Under the pieces are notes generated by a model that ran no database searches, had not been told where the DNA came from, and saw only the letters and a list, made by a program, of their open reading frames with translations. Made by a program: the position numbers and the translations under genes. Positions 7,046 to 15,587 of a DNA stretch of 64,000 nt are shown here, piece after piece. Numbering within the stretch: position 1 is the first letter of the stretch; the number at the start of each line of letters is the position of its first letter. The stretch spans positions 496,001-560,000 of the forward strand of contig NZ_GL891980.1 of NCBI RefSeq assembly GCF_000213555.1, given 5' to 3'. Origin of the DNA: Dysgonomonas gadei ATCC BAA-286. GTDB taxonomy: Bacteria > Bacteroidota > Bacteroidia > Bacteroidales > Dysgonomonadaceae.

Positions 7046-7126
7046 TAGTTACGAGTTATAAGTTATGAGTTATAAATGTACAGATAATCTTATAACTCTT
7101 ATCTTGTAATTCGTACCTCGTAACTA
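7046..7126. repeat. Palindromic intergenic unit between gnd and zwf
   Basis: TAGTTACGAG (7046-7055) and CTCGTAACTA (7117-7126) are perfect inverted copies. The interior is also partly self-complementary (GAGTTATAA against TTATAACTC), so the RNA could form a long imperfect hairpin. The same GAGTTATAAGTTATGAG wording recurs at 46.3 and 47.65 kb. It has no U-tract typical of a terminator and may tune gnd versus zwf-pgl transcript levels. Confidence 0.6.
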
Positions 7127-7133
7127 GAATACG

Positions 7134-8669
7134 ATGAAACCAAAAATAATAAAAGATCAGGCACTGGTCATATTCGGTGCATCGGGAGATCTTACATACA
7201 GGAAACTGGTTCCTGCTATATTCGATTTGCATAAACAGAATTCACTTCCTAAAAACTTTGCAGTATTGGGAGTGGCTCGTAGTCCTTTTACGGATGACTC
7301 TTTCCGTGAAAAGATGAAAGATGGTATTAAGCAATTCGCTACCGCTAAGGACGTCTCTGATGAAGAATTAAATACATTCTGCCAGAAACTTCATTATCTG
7401 TCTATCAATACAGATGACGGTAAAGAATACTCGAAGCTGAAAGACCGTTTAGACCTGCTCGACAAAGAAGAAAATACTGCAGGAAATTATATTTTCTATT
7501 TATCTACGCCACCTGCGCTCTATCCTCTCATACCTAAATTCCTGGCAGAACAGGGCTTGAACAAAGAAGACTATAATTTCAGGCGGATTATTATAGAAAA
7601 ACCTTTCGGTACAGATTTGAAATCTGCCATTTCGTTAAATACTTCTTTACGCGAAGATTACGATGAAGAGCAGATATACCGTATCGACCATTATCTGGGT
7701 AAGGAAACTGTACAGAATATGCTCGTTACCCGTTTTGCTAATGGTATCTATGAACCTCTGTGGAACAGGAATTATATTCATCACGTCGAAATCACGGCTG
7801 CCGAAAGTATTGGCGTCGAAAATCGCGGAGGATATTACGATCATTCAGGAGCATTGCGCGACATGGTACAAAATCATCTGCTGCAATTAGTGGCTCTTGT
7901 GGCAATGGAACCCCCGATGTCTATAGACTCGGTTTCGATACGGAACGAGAAACTGAAAGTATTTCAGGCTTTCCGCCCTATGTCGAACGACGATCTGTTC
8001 AAAAATGTCATTCGTGGACAGTATACAGCTGCTAACATAAAAGGTAAATATGCCAAAGGTTACCGGGAAGAAAAAGACGTGGATAAGGATTCACGCACCG
8101 AGACCTATGTAGCCATGAAGTTGTTTATTGATAACTGGCGCTGGGGAGATGTCCCTTTCTATATCCGCACCGGAAAACGTTTACCGACACGGGTATCGGA
8201 AGTAGTTATACATTTCAAGCCGGCCCCTCAACGATTGTTTCCGGAAACTACGGACTTAAACAATGACGACAACCAGTTGGTAATAAGAATACAGCCCGAT
8301 GAAGGCATCCTGCTGAAAACAAAGATGAAAGTGCCGGGAAGCGGTTATCAGGTAAAGAATGTGAATATGGATTTCCATTACTCACAGTTGCAAGATACTT
8401 ATCTGCCCGAAGCATATGAACGTCTGCTGCTCGACTGCATGGTAGGCGATTCTACATTATATATCCGGGGCGACGCCTTGGAAGCCACATGGAAATTCGT
8501 GCAACCACTGCTTGATTTCTGGGAGAAGAATCCGGATGCGCCATTACATGGTTATCCTGCCGGATCATGGGGCCCTAACTGCGCCGATGACCTGATTGAA
8601 GAAAAAAATCTGACATGGAGATATCCTTGTAAGAATCTGTCTGACGATGGTATATATTGCGAACTATGA
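7134..8669 (+). CDS. zwf: Glucose-6-phosphate 1-dehydrogenase
   Basis: A 511-residue enzyme catalysing the first step of the oxidative pentose phosphate pathway: glucose 6-phosphate to 6-phosphogluconolactone, producing NADPH. The N-terminal nucleotide-binding motif VIFGASGDLTYRKL is intact. The family signature RIDHYLGKETVQN (about residue 182) carries the catalytic His and the substrate-binding Lys. EKPFGTD precedes it as usual, and the length is typical. The stop overlaps the pgl start by 4 bp (ATGA), indicating translational coupling of the dehydrogenase and the lactonase. Confidence 0.97.
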   Translation: MKPKIIKDQALVIFGASGDLTYRKLVPAIFDLHKQNSLPKNFAVLGVARSPFTDDSFREKMKDGIKQFATAKDVSDEELNTFCQKLHYLSINTDDGKEYSKLKDRLDLLDKEENTAGNYIFYLSTPPALYPLIPKFLAEQGLNKEDYNFRRIIIEKPFGTDLKSAISLNTSLREDYDEEQIYRIDHYLGKETVQNMLVTRFANGIYEPLWNRNYIHHVEITAAESIGVENRGGYYDHSGALRDMVQNHLLQLVALVAMEPPMSIDSVSIRNEKLKVFQAFRPMSNDDLFKNVIRGQYTAANIKGKYAKGYREEKDVDKDSRTETYVAMKLFIDNWRWGDVPFYIRTGKRLPTRVSEVVIHFKPAPQRLFPETTDLNNDDNQLVIRIQPDEGILLKTKMKVPGSGYQVKNVNMDFHYSQLQDTYLPEAYERLLLDCMVGDSTLYIRGDALEATWKFVQPLLDFWEKNPDAPLHGYPAGSWGPNCADDLIEEKNLTWRYPCKNLSDDGIYCEL

Positions 8670-9391
8670 TAAAAGAAGAGATTAAAGTTTATGAAGATCC
8701 TAACGCTTTAAGCAAAGGATTCACCGAGTTTGTACTGAAATTGCTGGATGTATATCCGCACATCAACCTGGCCCTGTCGGGAGGGACCACGCCTAAGGTA
8801 ATTTTTGACTATTGGGCCGAAAATTGTAAAGAGTCTATCGACTGGAACCGTATCTCCTTTTTTTGGGGAGACGAACGTTGCGTACCACCGGAAAATGTGA
8901 TGAATAACTTCGGGATGACAAAGGATCACTTATTCGACAAAGTGCCGGGCATTCCGAACAACAACATCTATCGTATACACGGAGAAAACGAACCCGAAGA
9001 GGAAGCATTATGGTACGGCACAGTTCTGAGATCGAAACTGATGCAAAAACAGGACATGCCGAGTTTTGAAATCGTTATGCTTGGGCTAGGTGACGACGGA
9101 CATACTGTATCTATTTTCCCTAATCAAATAGAACTCTGGGATAGTAAAGACATCTGTGTTATCGGAGAGCATCCTGAAACAGGTATGCAGCGGGTGACTA
9201 TCAGTGGTAAAGTAGTGAATAACTCACAGTATGTTGTATTCCTTGCTACAGGAAAAAACAAGGCCGAAAAGGTCAGAGATATATTAAAGAACCGGAAAGA
9301 ATACCTGAATAAATACCCTGCGGCGAAAGTAAATCCGAAAAGGGGCTATTTGTATTGGTTTCTGGATGCAGAGGCGGCAAGTTTACTGTAA
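8666..9391 (+). CDS. pgl: 6-phosphogluconolactonase
   Basis: A 241-residue enzyme that hydrolyses 6-phosphogluconolactone. I chose the ATG at 8666, which overlaps the zwf stop as ATGA; a TTG nine bases earlier is less likely. ALSGGTTPK (phosphate-binding loop), FFWGDERCVPP and MLGLGDDGHTVSIFP, with the Asp-Gly-His of the catalytic region, are the family motifs in the expected order. It completes gnd-zwf-pgl, so the whole oxidative branch is encoded here. A bidirectional terminator follows. Confidence 0.95.
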   Translation: MIKEEIKVYEDPNALSKGFTEFVLKLLDVYPHINLALSGGTTPKVIFDYWAENCKESIDWNRISFFWGDERCVPPENVMNNFGMTKDHLFDKVPGIPNNNIYRIHGENEPEEEALWYGTVLRSKLMQKQDMPSFEIVMLGLGDDGHTVSIFPNQIELWDSKDICVIGEHPETGMQRVTISGKVVNNSQYVVFLATGKNKAEKVRDILKNRKEYLNKYPAAKVNPKRGYLYWFLDAEAASLL

Positions 9392-9408
9392 CTACGCATA
9401 GGAATAAA

Positions 9409-9434
9409 AAAGGATGGTTGTAAAACCATCCTTT
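9409..9434. terminator. Bidirectional intrinsic terminator between pgl and the GH3-type gene
   Basis: A perfect 11-bp stem AAAGGATGGTT/AACCATCCTTT with a 4-nt loop, A-rich on the left and T-rich on the right. It lies between two convergent genes and can serve both. Confidence 0.85.
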
Positions 9435-9440
9435 ATTGTC

Positions 9441-10952
9441 TTATCTTGTTTGTTCTATAAACAACCTTAGTCTATCTATATAGTCCCTATTATTCGATAA
9501 TCGCGGCACTTTGTTTTGCCCGCCCAGTTTCCCTATCGATTTCAGCCATTCATTAAATGTTCCTTTTGGCAAACTTTTTACAATAGGTAAACCTAAAGAG
9601 AGATTATAGGAACGTTTCGCCTCATAGTCCGAGTTTACCCTTTTCAGGTTATCATCCAAAGACTTGACAAACTTATCCAAATCGTCGGGCTCGACGGAAA
9701 ACTCGATAAACCACTCATGGGCACCGGTATTTTCATCTCCAAAATAAACGGGAGCGGCTGTATATTCAGTTATCTGTGCACCTGTATCTTTACAAGCTTC
9801 GGATAAAGCTCTTTCAGCATTGTCAATGATAATCTCCTCTCCGAAAGCATTGATAAAGTTCTTTGTACGACCTGTTATCCGGAACAGATAGGGACTGGTA
9901 GACGTAAACTCGATAGTATCACCTATCATATAGCGCCAAAGCCCGCCATTGGTAGAGATGAGGAGTGCGTAATTCTGCCCGGTCTCCACTTCGTCCAATG
10001 TCTGTGTCTTAGGATTTTCACTATTCCATTCACTCATCGGAACAAATTCGTAGTAGATACCGCTATCCAGCATCAGGAGCATATCTTTCGATTTATCGGA
10101 AAACTGTACTCCGAAGAATCCTTCCGAAGCATTGTACGTTTCCCAATAACGCATTTCAGGCTTTTGTATGATCTTCTTATATTGTTCTTCGAATGGGGTG
10201 AAACTGACCCCCCCATGGAAGAACACTTCCAGATTAGGCCAGATATCAGTCAGTTCGCGCCCGGTATCAGCCTTTATTTTTTTCAAAAGGACAAGCAACC
10301 ATGAAGGTACACCCATGAATGCCCTTACATCGTTCTTTACAGCATAATCTGCTAATGCCTGCAACTTAACCTCCCAATCAGGTAGCAGGGAAATACTCTC
10401 AGGAGTACGGCTTCTCTTAGCCCAGAAATACAGGTTCTTGATCAATATAGCAGATATATCTCCGGTGAAGATCCCGTCTCCGATATTATTTATCTGCTTA
10501 CTTCCTCCCAAAACTAATGTCTTTCCGAAAAAGAATCTGGCCTTATGATTTGCCTGACCATATATAGCAAGCATCTGCTCCCCACATTTGTAGTGACCTT
10601 TTGTCAGAGATTCTTGGGTGACAGGGATGTATTTACTCTTATCCTCGGTAGTGCCGGACGACATAGCAAACCACTTTATGGGTTTGTTCCACAAAACACT
10701 CTGCTGTTTATCTATCAGTATCTTATCAAGATAGGGACGCAAATCTTCGTAATGGAAAACAGGAACCCGCTTTCTGAAATCGTCTTTATTCTTGATTGAG
10801 GAAAAGTTGTATTGCTGACCTATTAGTGTTTGTGCTCCATTTCGAAGCAAATAGGATAGTATTTTTTCCTGAGTATAGATTGGTTTATTGATAAATCCGG
10901 CAACTTCTTTATATTTGAAGTCCAGATATTTGTGAGCAATATTGGTTATCAT
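9441..10952 (-). CDS. GH3 auxin-responsive-promoter family acyl-adenylating enzyme
   Basis: A 503-residue protein of the GH3 family, relatives of plant jasmonate/auxin-amido synthetases and of the ANL superfamily. The ATP-binding loop FAMSSGTTEDKSKYIP is near residue 92, YNASEGFFGVQ marks the central motif, and LLISTNGGLWRYMIGD and TGRTKNFINAFGEE are the later conserved segments. Such enzymes adenylate a carboxylic acid and often join it to an amino acid. Bacterial GH3 proteins are widespread in Bacteroidota, but I know of no settled substrate. No signal peptide is seen. It starts 4 bp inside the end of the Crp/Fnr-type gene (ATGA overlap), so the regulator and enzyme are co-translated. Confidence 0.88.
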   Translation of the reverse strand: MITNIAHKYLDFKYKEVAGFINKPIYTQEKILSYLLRNGAQTLIGQQYNFSSIKNKDDFRKRVPVFHYEDLRPYLDKILIDKQQSVLWNKPIKWFAMSSGTTEDKSKYIPVTQESLTKGHYKCGEQMLAIYGQANHKARFFFGKTLVLGGSKQINNIGDGIFTGDISAILIKNLYFWAKRSRTPESISLLPDWEVKLQALADYAVKNDVRAFMGVPSWLLVLLKKIKADTGRELTDIWPNLEVFFHGGVSFTPFEEQYKKIIQKPEMRYWETYNASEGFFGVQFSDKSKDMLLMLDSGIYYEFVPMSEWNSENPKTQTLDEVETGQNYALLISTNGGLWRYMIGDTIEFTSTSPYLFRITGRTKNFINAFGEEIIIDNAERALSEACKDTGAQITEYTAAPVYFGDENTGAHEWFIEFSVEPDDLDKFVKSLDDNLKRVNSDYEAKRSYNLSLGLPIVKSLPKGTFNEWLKSIGKLGGQNKVPRLSNNRDYIDRLRLFIEQTR

Positions 10953-11650
10953 CCGATTTTGCTTATTCGTCGTAGCTTTTCTTCGTCTATTATCTTGATT
11001 TTCCGGCCGTCGAGTGTAATTATATGTTCATCAACAAATGTAGACAGCGTCCTGATTGCATTTGAGGTTGTCATATTCGACAAATTGGCAAGGTCTTCCC
11101 GTGACAGATAGATACTGATAGTGGCACCGTCCTCTTCCAATCCGTAGTTCTCAATAAGGAAGATAAGCGATTCAGCTAAACGTCCCCGGATATGTTTCTG
11201 CGTAAGATTAACTACCCTTTCATCAGCAATACCCAAGTCTGTAGATAGTTCCCGGATAAAGAACATACCTAATTTTGAATTTATAGAAACTATCTCTTCA
11301 ATAATCTGCATAGATATAAAACAAATAGTAGAGGCCTCAAAAGCCGAAGCCGCAGTCACATACGGCTGGTTTGCAAAATAGGCTCGATACCCGAAATATT
11401 GTGTAGGACGTATCATTCTGATTATCTGGCTACGCCCTCCTACCCCATCTTTATAGATCTTGACTTTCCCTTTACATAGGCACATCAATTCCTGAGGAGT
11501 CTCTTCTTCTCTGTAGATTACCTCATTCTTTTTATAGTCAAGAATCTTCGCGTTTGCCGAAATTAAGTCACGTTCCTTATTATTCAACAAATCCCAAATC
11601 TCCGGAATACATTCCGATATACTTACAACATTGCTGCTATCTGCTACCAT
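10949..11650 (-). CDS. Crp/Fnr family transcriptional regulator
   Basis: A 233-residue regulator with an N-terminal cyclic-nucleotide-binding fold (KNEVIYREEETPQELMCLCKG, GRSQIIRMIRPTQYFGYRA; residues about 35-125), a long dimer helix and a C-terminal HTH (LSREDLANLSNMTTSNAIR; about residues 180-198). No Cys cluster typical of Fe-S Fnr proteins is visible, so a small-molecule effector is more likely. It is the first gene of a two-gene operon with the GH3-type enzyme. In Bacteroidota such pairs suggest control of, or response to, the enzyme's product, but this is inference. Confidence 0.9.
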   Translation of the reverse strand: MVADSSNVVSISECIPEIWDLLNNKERDLISANAKILDYKKNEVIYREEETPQELMCLCKGKVKIYKDGVGGRSQIIRMIRPTQYFGYRAYFANQPYVTAASAFEASTICFISMQIIEEIVSINSKLGMFFIRELSTDLGIADERVVNLTQKHIRGRLAESLIFLIENYGLEEDGATISIYLSREDLANLSNMTTSNAIRTLSTFVDEHIITLDGRKIKIIDEEKLRRISKIG

Positions 11651-11697
11651 AGAGAAAAGCTTGATATATAAATCAGGTTCAATAATTAACTTAAAAA

Positions 11698-11705
11698 CAA
11701 AGTTA
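11698..11705 (-). promoter_or_regulatory. -7 box of the Crp/Fnr-GH3 operon
   Basis: TAACTTTG on the minus strand matches TAnnTTTG, about 48 bp before the start codon. No TTTG at the ideal -33 spacing. Confidence 0.5.
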
Positions 11706-11799
11706 GCATTTTTTTATATAAAACATGTTACAAAACATATTTTTAACGCATTATGCCATCTTTTTATAAAAAAGGTCTTGAGATTAATTATTATTTCTC

Positions 11800-11830
11800 T
11801 TTGAATATTACAATAATAAGACTATTTTTG
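11800..11830 (+). promoter_or_regulatory. Bacteroidota sigma-A promoter of tig
   Basis: TTTG (11800-11803), 19-bp spacer, TATTTTTG (11823-11830). It predicts a 5' UTR of about 80 nt. Confidence 0.75.
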
Positions 11831-11914
11831 CACCACCAAAAAAGAGAGCTGTGAAAGCTAACTTTTTCTTATACATTTGAATAAACTTGTAATAATTAAA
11901 ATAAACCCGTTAAG

Positions 11915-13297
11915 ATGAATGTATCTCTAACAAATGTTGATAGCGTAAATGCTATTCTACAAATCAGTGTGGCTAAAGCTGATTATCAGGACAAACTTGA
12001 TAGTGCACTGAAAACTTTCCGCAAAAAAGCAAATGTACCGGGATTCCGTCCGGGCACTGTACCTGTAGGCATGGTAAAAAAGATGTACGGTAAATCCATA
12101 ATGGCCGAAGAAATAAATAAAATAGTAGGTGAAAGCTTATATAACTATATCCAAGAGAATAAATTGAACGTGCTTGGCGAACCTCTTCCTAACGAAGAAA
12201 AGCAACAAGCGATCGATTTCGCAACAGAAGGCGACTACGATTTCTATTTCGATATAGCACTTGCTCCTGAAATTAAACTATCACTGACAAAGAAAGATAA
12301 AGTTACTTACTACAAAATTGATGTAAACGAGGAACTTGTTGATAAACAAATCGAGTCTTACAAAGCAAATTACGGTAAGTATGACAAGATAGAAGACGGC
12401 GCCCTTGCAACCGACCTTATCAGAGGTACTATCTCGGAACTGGAAGGCGGCAAAGCAAAAGAAGGCGGCATCAGTGTAGAAGCAGGCGTAGTAATGCCAT
12501 CTTACATGAAAGATGCTGATGAGCAAGCTAAATTCGTTGGAGCTAAAGCCGGAGATGTGATCACATTCAATCCGGGGAAAGCATATGAAGGAAATGAAAC
12601 AGAGATCGCATCACTACTTCACATCGAAAAAGATGCAGTAGAAGCCATTGCTCCTGAATTTAAATTCGAAATCACTGAAATCACCCGTTACAAAGAAGCT
12701 GAACTGGATAAAGACCTGTTCGACAAAGTATTCGGAGCAGATACAGTAAAAGATGCAGCTGAATTCAAAGCAAAGGTAAAAGAAACTATCGAAGACCAGT
12801 TTGCTCCGGATAGCGATTACAAATTCTTGTTGGATGCAAAGGAACTTCTGGAGAAAAAAGTCGGAGATATTCAATTCCCGGATGCTTTCCTTAAAAGATG
12901 GCTGTTAGCATCAGGTGAGGAAAGAACAGCAGAATCCATCGAAGCAGATTATCCGAAAATTGTGGCCGACCTGAAATTCCACCTCATCAAGGAACAAATC
13001 GCAAAAGATTATGATATCAAGATTGAAAATGAAGATATGAAAACTATTGCAATGCAGGCAGCAAGAGCTCAGTTTGCGCAATATGGCATGATGAATCTGC
13101 CGGACGAAATGGTTGAAAACTATGCAAATGATATGTTGAAAAACAAAGACAACGCACGCAACCTGCTCGAACGCGCAATGGAAAACAAAATAATCGATGC
13201 ATTAAAAACAAAATTAGGTATAGAAGAAAAATCCATATCACTGGATGACTTCCGCAAATTCTTCGAAAAAGAAGATGACAAACAGGAAGAAGCATAA
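11915..13297 (+). CDS. tig: Trigger factor (ribosome-associated chaperone/peptidyl-prolyl isomerase)
   Basis: A 460-residue chaperone that docks at ribosomal protein L23 and shields nascent chains. The N-terminal ribosome-binding domain is clear, with FRKKANVPGFRPGTVP (about residues 35-50) corresponding to the GFRxGxxP ribosome-docking signature. The middle FKBP-like domain (about 150-250) is diverged and the C-terminal helical chaperone domain extends to an acidic, Lys/Glu/Asp-rich tail. Length is normal for Bacteroidota. It is followed by clpP and clpX, the classical tig-clpP-clpX order, but here with a tig terminator and a separate clpP leader. Confidence 0.95.
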   Translation: MNVSLTNVDSVNAILQISVAKADYQDKLDSALKTFRKKANVPGFRPGTVPVGMVKKMYGKSIMAEEINKIVGESLYNYIQENKLNVLGEPLPNEEKQQAIDFATEGDYDFYFDIALAPEIKLSLTKKDKVTYYKIDVNEELVDKQIESYKANYGKYDKIEDGALATDLIRGTISELEGGKAKEGGISVEAGVVMPSYMKDADEQAKFVGAKAGDVITFNPGKAYEGNETEIASLLHIEKDAVEAIAPEFKFEITEITRYKEAELDKDLFDKVFGADTVKDAAEFKAKVKETIEDQFAPDSDYKFLLDAKELLEKKVGDIQFPDAFLKRWLLASGEERTAESIEADYPKIVADLKFHLIKEQIAKDYDIKIENEDMKTIAMQAARAQFAQYGMMNLPDEMVENYANDMLKNKDNARNLLERAMENKIIDALKTKLGIEEKSISLDDFRKFFEKEDDKQEEA

Positions 13298-13316
13298 ACC
13301 TGAATGAAATTATATA

Positions 13317-13351
13317 ACGGGCAGAAGAATAAATACTCTTTCTGCCCGTTT
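13317..13351 (+). terminator. Intrinsic terminator of tig
   Basis: A 10-bp stem ACGGGCAGAA/TTCTGCCCGT (13317-13326 with 13340-13349), 13-nt loop, ending in TTTT. Confidence 0.85.
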
Positions 13352-13410
13352 TCGATGAATAATAGTAGAAATACACCGAATAATATCTTAGCTTTTCAAT
13401 TTTTTATTTA

Positions 13411-13418
13411 TAACTTTG
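13411..13418 (+). promoter_or_regulatory. -7 box upstream of clpP
   Basis: TAACTTTG matches TAnnTTTG. No clear -33 TTTG. A start of transcription a few bases downstream would place the 13431-13455 hairpin at the very 5' end of the clpP leader. Confidence 0.5.
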
Positions 13419-13430
13419 TTTATAAGAAAT

Positions 13431-13455
13431 GAGGCTGAATATTAGCCTCTTTTTT
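13431..13455 (+). terminator. Second intrinsic terminator / attenuator-like hairpin in the clpP leader
   Basis: A 6-bp stem GAGGCT/AGCCTC (13431-13436 with 13444-13449), 7-nt loop and six to seven Ts: a compact Rho-independent terminator. It lies after the -7 box at 13411 and about 76 bp before the clpP start, and after the tig terminator, so it may attenuate clpP rather than end tig. Confidence 0.6.
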
Positions 13456-13531
13456 GTGCCGGTTACAATGGCATGATAATTGTTTATAAGACTATAGTAT
13501 TAAATTATTCACTTATTGAAAGGAAAATATT

Positions 13532-14200
13532 ATGAACAATGAATTTAAGAAATATGCTACCAAGCATTTAGGTATGAACGGACTAGCTCTAGATAAATAT
13601 GTAGATATTACAAGCAGCTATATATCACCCACTATCATTGAAGAGCGTCAATTGAATGTTGCTCAGATGGATGTATTCTCCCGACTGATGATGGACAGAA
13701 TCATCTTCTTAGGGACTCAGATAGACGATTATACTGCTAATGTTATCCAGGCACAGTTGCTTTATCTGGATTCTGCCGATTCCGGTAAAGACATATCAAT
13801 CTATATCAATTCTCCCGGCGGTTCGGTTTATGCCGGATATGGCATCTACGATACTATGCAGTTTATAAACAGTAATGTTTCTACCATTTGTACAGGTATC
13901 GCAGCCTCTATGGCAGCTGTACTGCTTGTAGCAGGAGAAAAAGGCAAGCGTTTTGCTCTGAAACATTCACGCGTGATGATCCATCAGCCTCTGGGCGGCG
14001 CGCAGGGACAGGCTTCCGATATCGAAATCACCGCACGCGAAATTGGGAAAATAAAGAAAGAACTATACACCATTATAGCCGATCACTCAGGACAACCGTT
14101 CGACAGAGTTGAAAAAGATTCTGACCGTGACTACTGGATGACTTCAGCCGAAGCCAAAGATTATGGTATGGTTGACGAAGTTTTAATTAGAAATAAGTAA
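13532..14200 (+). CDS. clpP: ATP-dependent Clp protease proteolytic subunit
   Basis: A 222-residue serine peptidase that forms the tetradecameric chamber served by ClpX. The Gly-rich SPGGSVYAGYGIYD loop, the nucleophile Ser126 in TGIAASMAA, His151 in MIHQPLGGAQGQ and an Asp near residue 200 (region DRDYWMTSAEAKDYG) form the triad and its surroundings. Residues 1-30 include a short propeptide-like extension. An AAAGGAAA sequence precedes the ATG. clpX follows after 54 bp. Confidence 0.97.
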   Translation: MNNEFKKYATKHLGMNGLALDKYVDITSSYISPTIIEERQLNVAQMDVFSRLMMDRIIFLGTQIDDYTANVIQAQLLYLDSADSGKDISIYINSPGGSVYAGYGIYDTMQFINSNVSTICTGIAASMAAVLLVAGEKGKRFALKHSRVMIHQPLGGAQGQASDIEITAREIGKIKKELYTIIADHSGQPFDRVEKDSDRDYWMTSAEAKDYGMVDEVLIRNK

Positions 14201-14254
14201 TAATAAGTAATGAGTTCAAATAACGTATAGAACTCACTACTTATAATTCAATTT

Positions 14255-15490
14255 ATGGCAAAAAAAGAAATAAACCAATGCAGTTTTTGCGGACGAAGCG
14301 ATAAGGATGTAAACATGCTTATATCCGGTTTGTCCGCAGACATCTGCGATAGCTGTGCCGAACAGGCCTACCAAATCGTAAAAGAAAGCATCGAAGCCAA
14401 ACAAAAATCTTCGATAGGCATTGACAAAACACAACTGCCTGACCCCAAAAAGATAAAAGAATACCTCGACGGATATATTATCGGACAAGACAACGCCAAA
14501 CGTTACCTGGCTGTTGCCGTTTACAATCACTACAAACGGATATTACAGGAAAAGAACGATGATATAGAAATAGAGAAATCGAATATTATCCTTGTAGGAC
14601 CTACCGGTACAGGAAAGACGCTTCTGGCCCGTACAATAGCAAAGATGCTGCACGTACCTTTTGCCATTGTAGACGCAACCGTACTTACCGAAGCCGGATA
14701 TGTAGGAGAAGACATCGAAAGTATCCTTACACGGCTACTTCAGGCATCGGACTATGATGTAGCATCAGCCGAGAGAGGAATCGTATTCATAGACGAAATA
14801 GACAAGATAGCGCGTAAAAGCGACAACCCGTCGATCACCCGTGATGTAAGCGGCGAAGGAGTACAACAGGGATTACTAAAATTACTTGAAGGATCAATTG
14901 TGAATGTGCCGCCACAAGGAGGCCGTAAGCATCCTGACCAAAAAATGATCGCTGTAGACACTAAAAACATCCTCTTCATTTGCGGAGGAGCGTTTGACGG
15001 CATAGAACGTAAAATTGCCCAACGCCTGAATACTAAAGTAGTAGGATATGCCTCTTCTCTGAAAAACGCAGAAGTAGACAGAGAAAACCTGTTGCAATAT
15101 GTAGCACCTCAGGATTTAAAATCTTACGGACTGATCCCGGAAATTATCGGCCGTCTGCCGATACTGACATATCTGGATGCACTGGACAGAAGTGCTTTGC
15201 GCAGAATTCTTACCGAGCCTAAAAATTCTATAATAAAACAATACATCAAGCTCTTCAATATGGATGACGTAGATCTCACATTCGATGAAGATGTATACGA
15301 ATTTATTGTAGATAAGGCAGTAGAATATAAGTTAGGAGCAAGAGGATTGCGCTCCATTGTAGAGAATATAATGATGGACGCAATGTTTACCATACCATCT
15401 ACAAAACAAACGCAATTACACATCACCAAAGACTATGCCGGGGAACAACTCGAGAAGTCACAAATGATAAAACTCAAAAATTCACAATAA
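14255..15490 (+). CDS. clpX: ATP-dependent Clp protease ATP-binding subunit ClpX
   Basis: A 411-residue AAA+ unfoldase. The N-terminal zinc-binding domain has Cys9, Cys12, Cys31 and Cys34 (CSFC and CDSC pairs). Walker A GPTGTGKT is near residue 116, Walker B IVFIDEIDKIARK near 175, and a sensor/arginine-finger region around GRLPILTYLDALDRSAL follows. Length and order are typical. It works with ClpP from the gene just upstream, and both are probably on one transcript. Confidence 0.97.
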   Translation: MAKKEINQCSFCGRSDKDVNMLISGLSADICDSCAEQAYQIVKESIEAKQKSSIGIDKTQLPDPKKIKEYLDGYIIGQDNAKRYLAVAVYNHYKRILQEKNDDIEIEKSNIILVGPTGTGKTLLARTIAKMLHVPFAIVDATVLTEAGYVGEDIESILTRLLQASDYDVASAERGIVFIDEIDKIARKSDNPSITRDVSGEGVQQGLLKLLEGSIVNVPPQGGRKHPDQKMIAVDTKNILFICGGAFDGIERKIAQRLNTKVVGYASSLKNAEVDRENLLQYVAPQDLKSYGLIPEIIGRLPILTYLDALDRSALRRILTEPKNSIIKQYIKLFNMDDVDLTFDEDVYEFIVDKAVEYKLGARGLRSIVENIMMDAMFTIPSTKQTQLHITKDYAGEQLEKSQMIKLKNSQ

Positions 15491-15510
15491 AGTTTGTTTT
15501 TTTCATAAAA

Positions 15511-15578
15511 AATAGCCTATTTTAAGTTGGAGATTTAAAATTAGGACTTTATCTTCGTATAACATAATAGCCTATTTT
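15511..15578 (+). repeat. Pair of short direct repeats in the recQ leader
   Basis: AATAGCCTATTTT occurs at 15511-15523 and again at 15566-15578, 55 bp apart, between clpX and recQ. A near-consensus -7 box TATCTTCG (15550-15557) lies between them. It could be an operator pair; nothing in the sequence names the binding protein. Confidence 0.4.
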
Positions 15579-15587
15579 TTTACAAAT

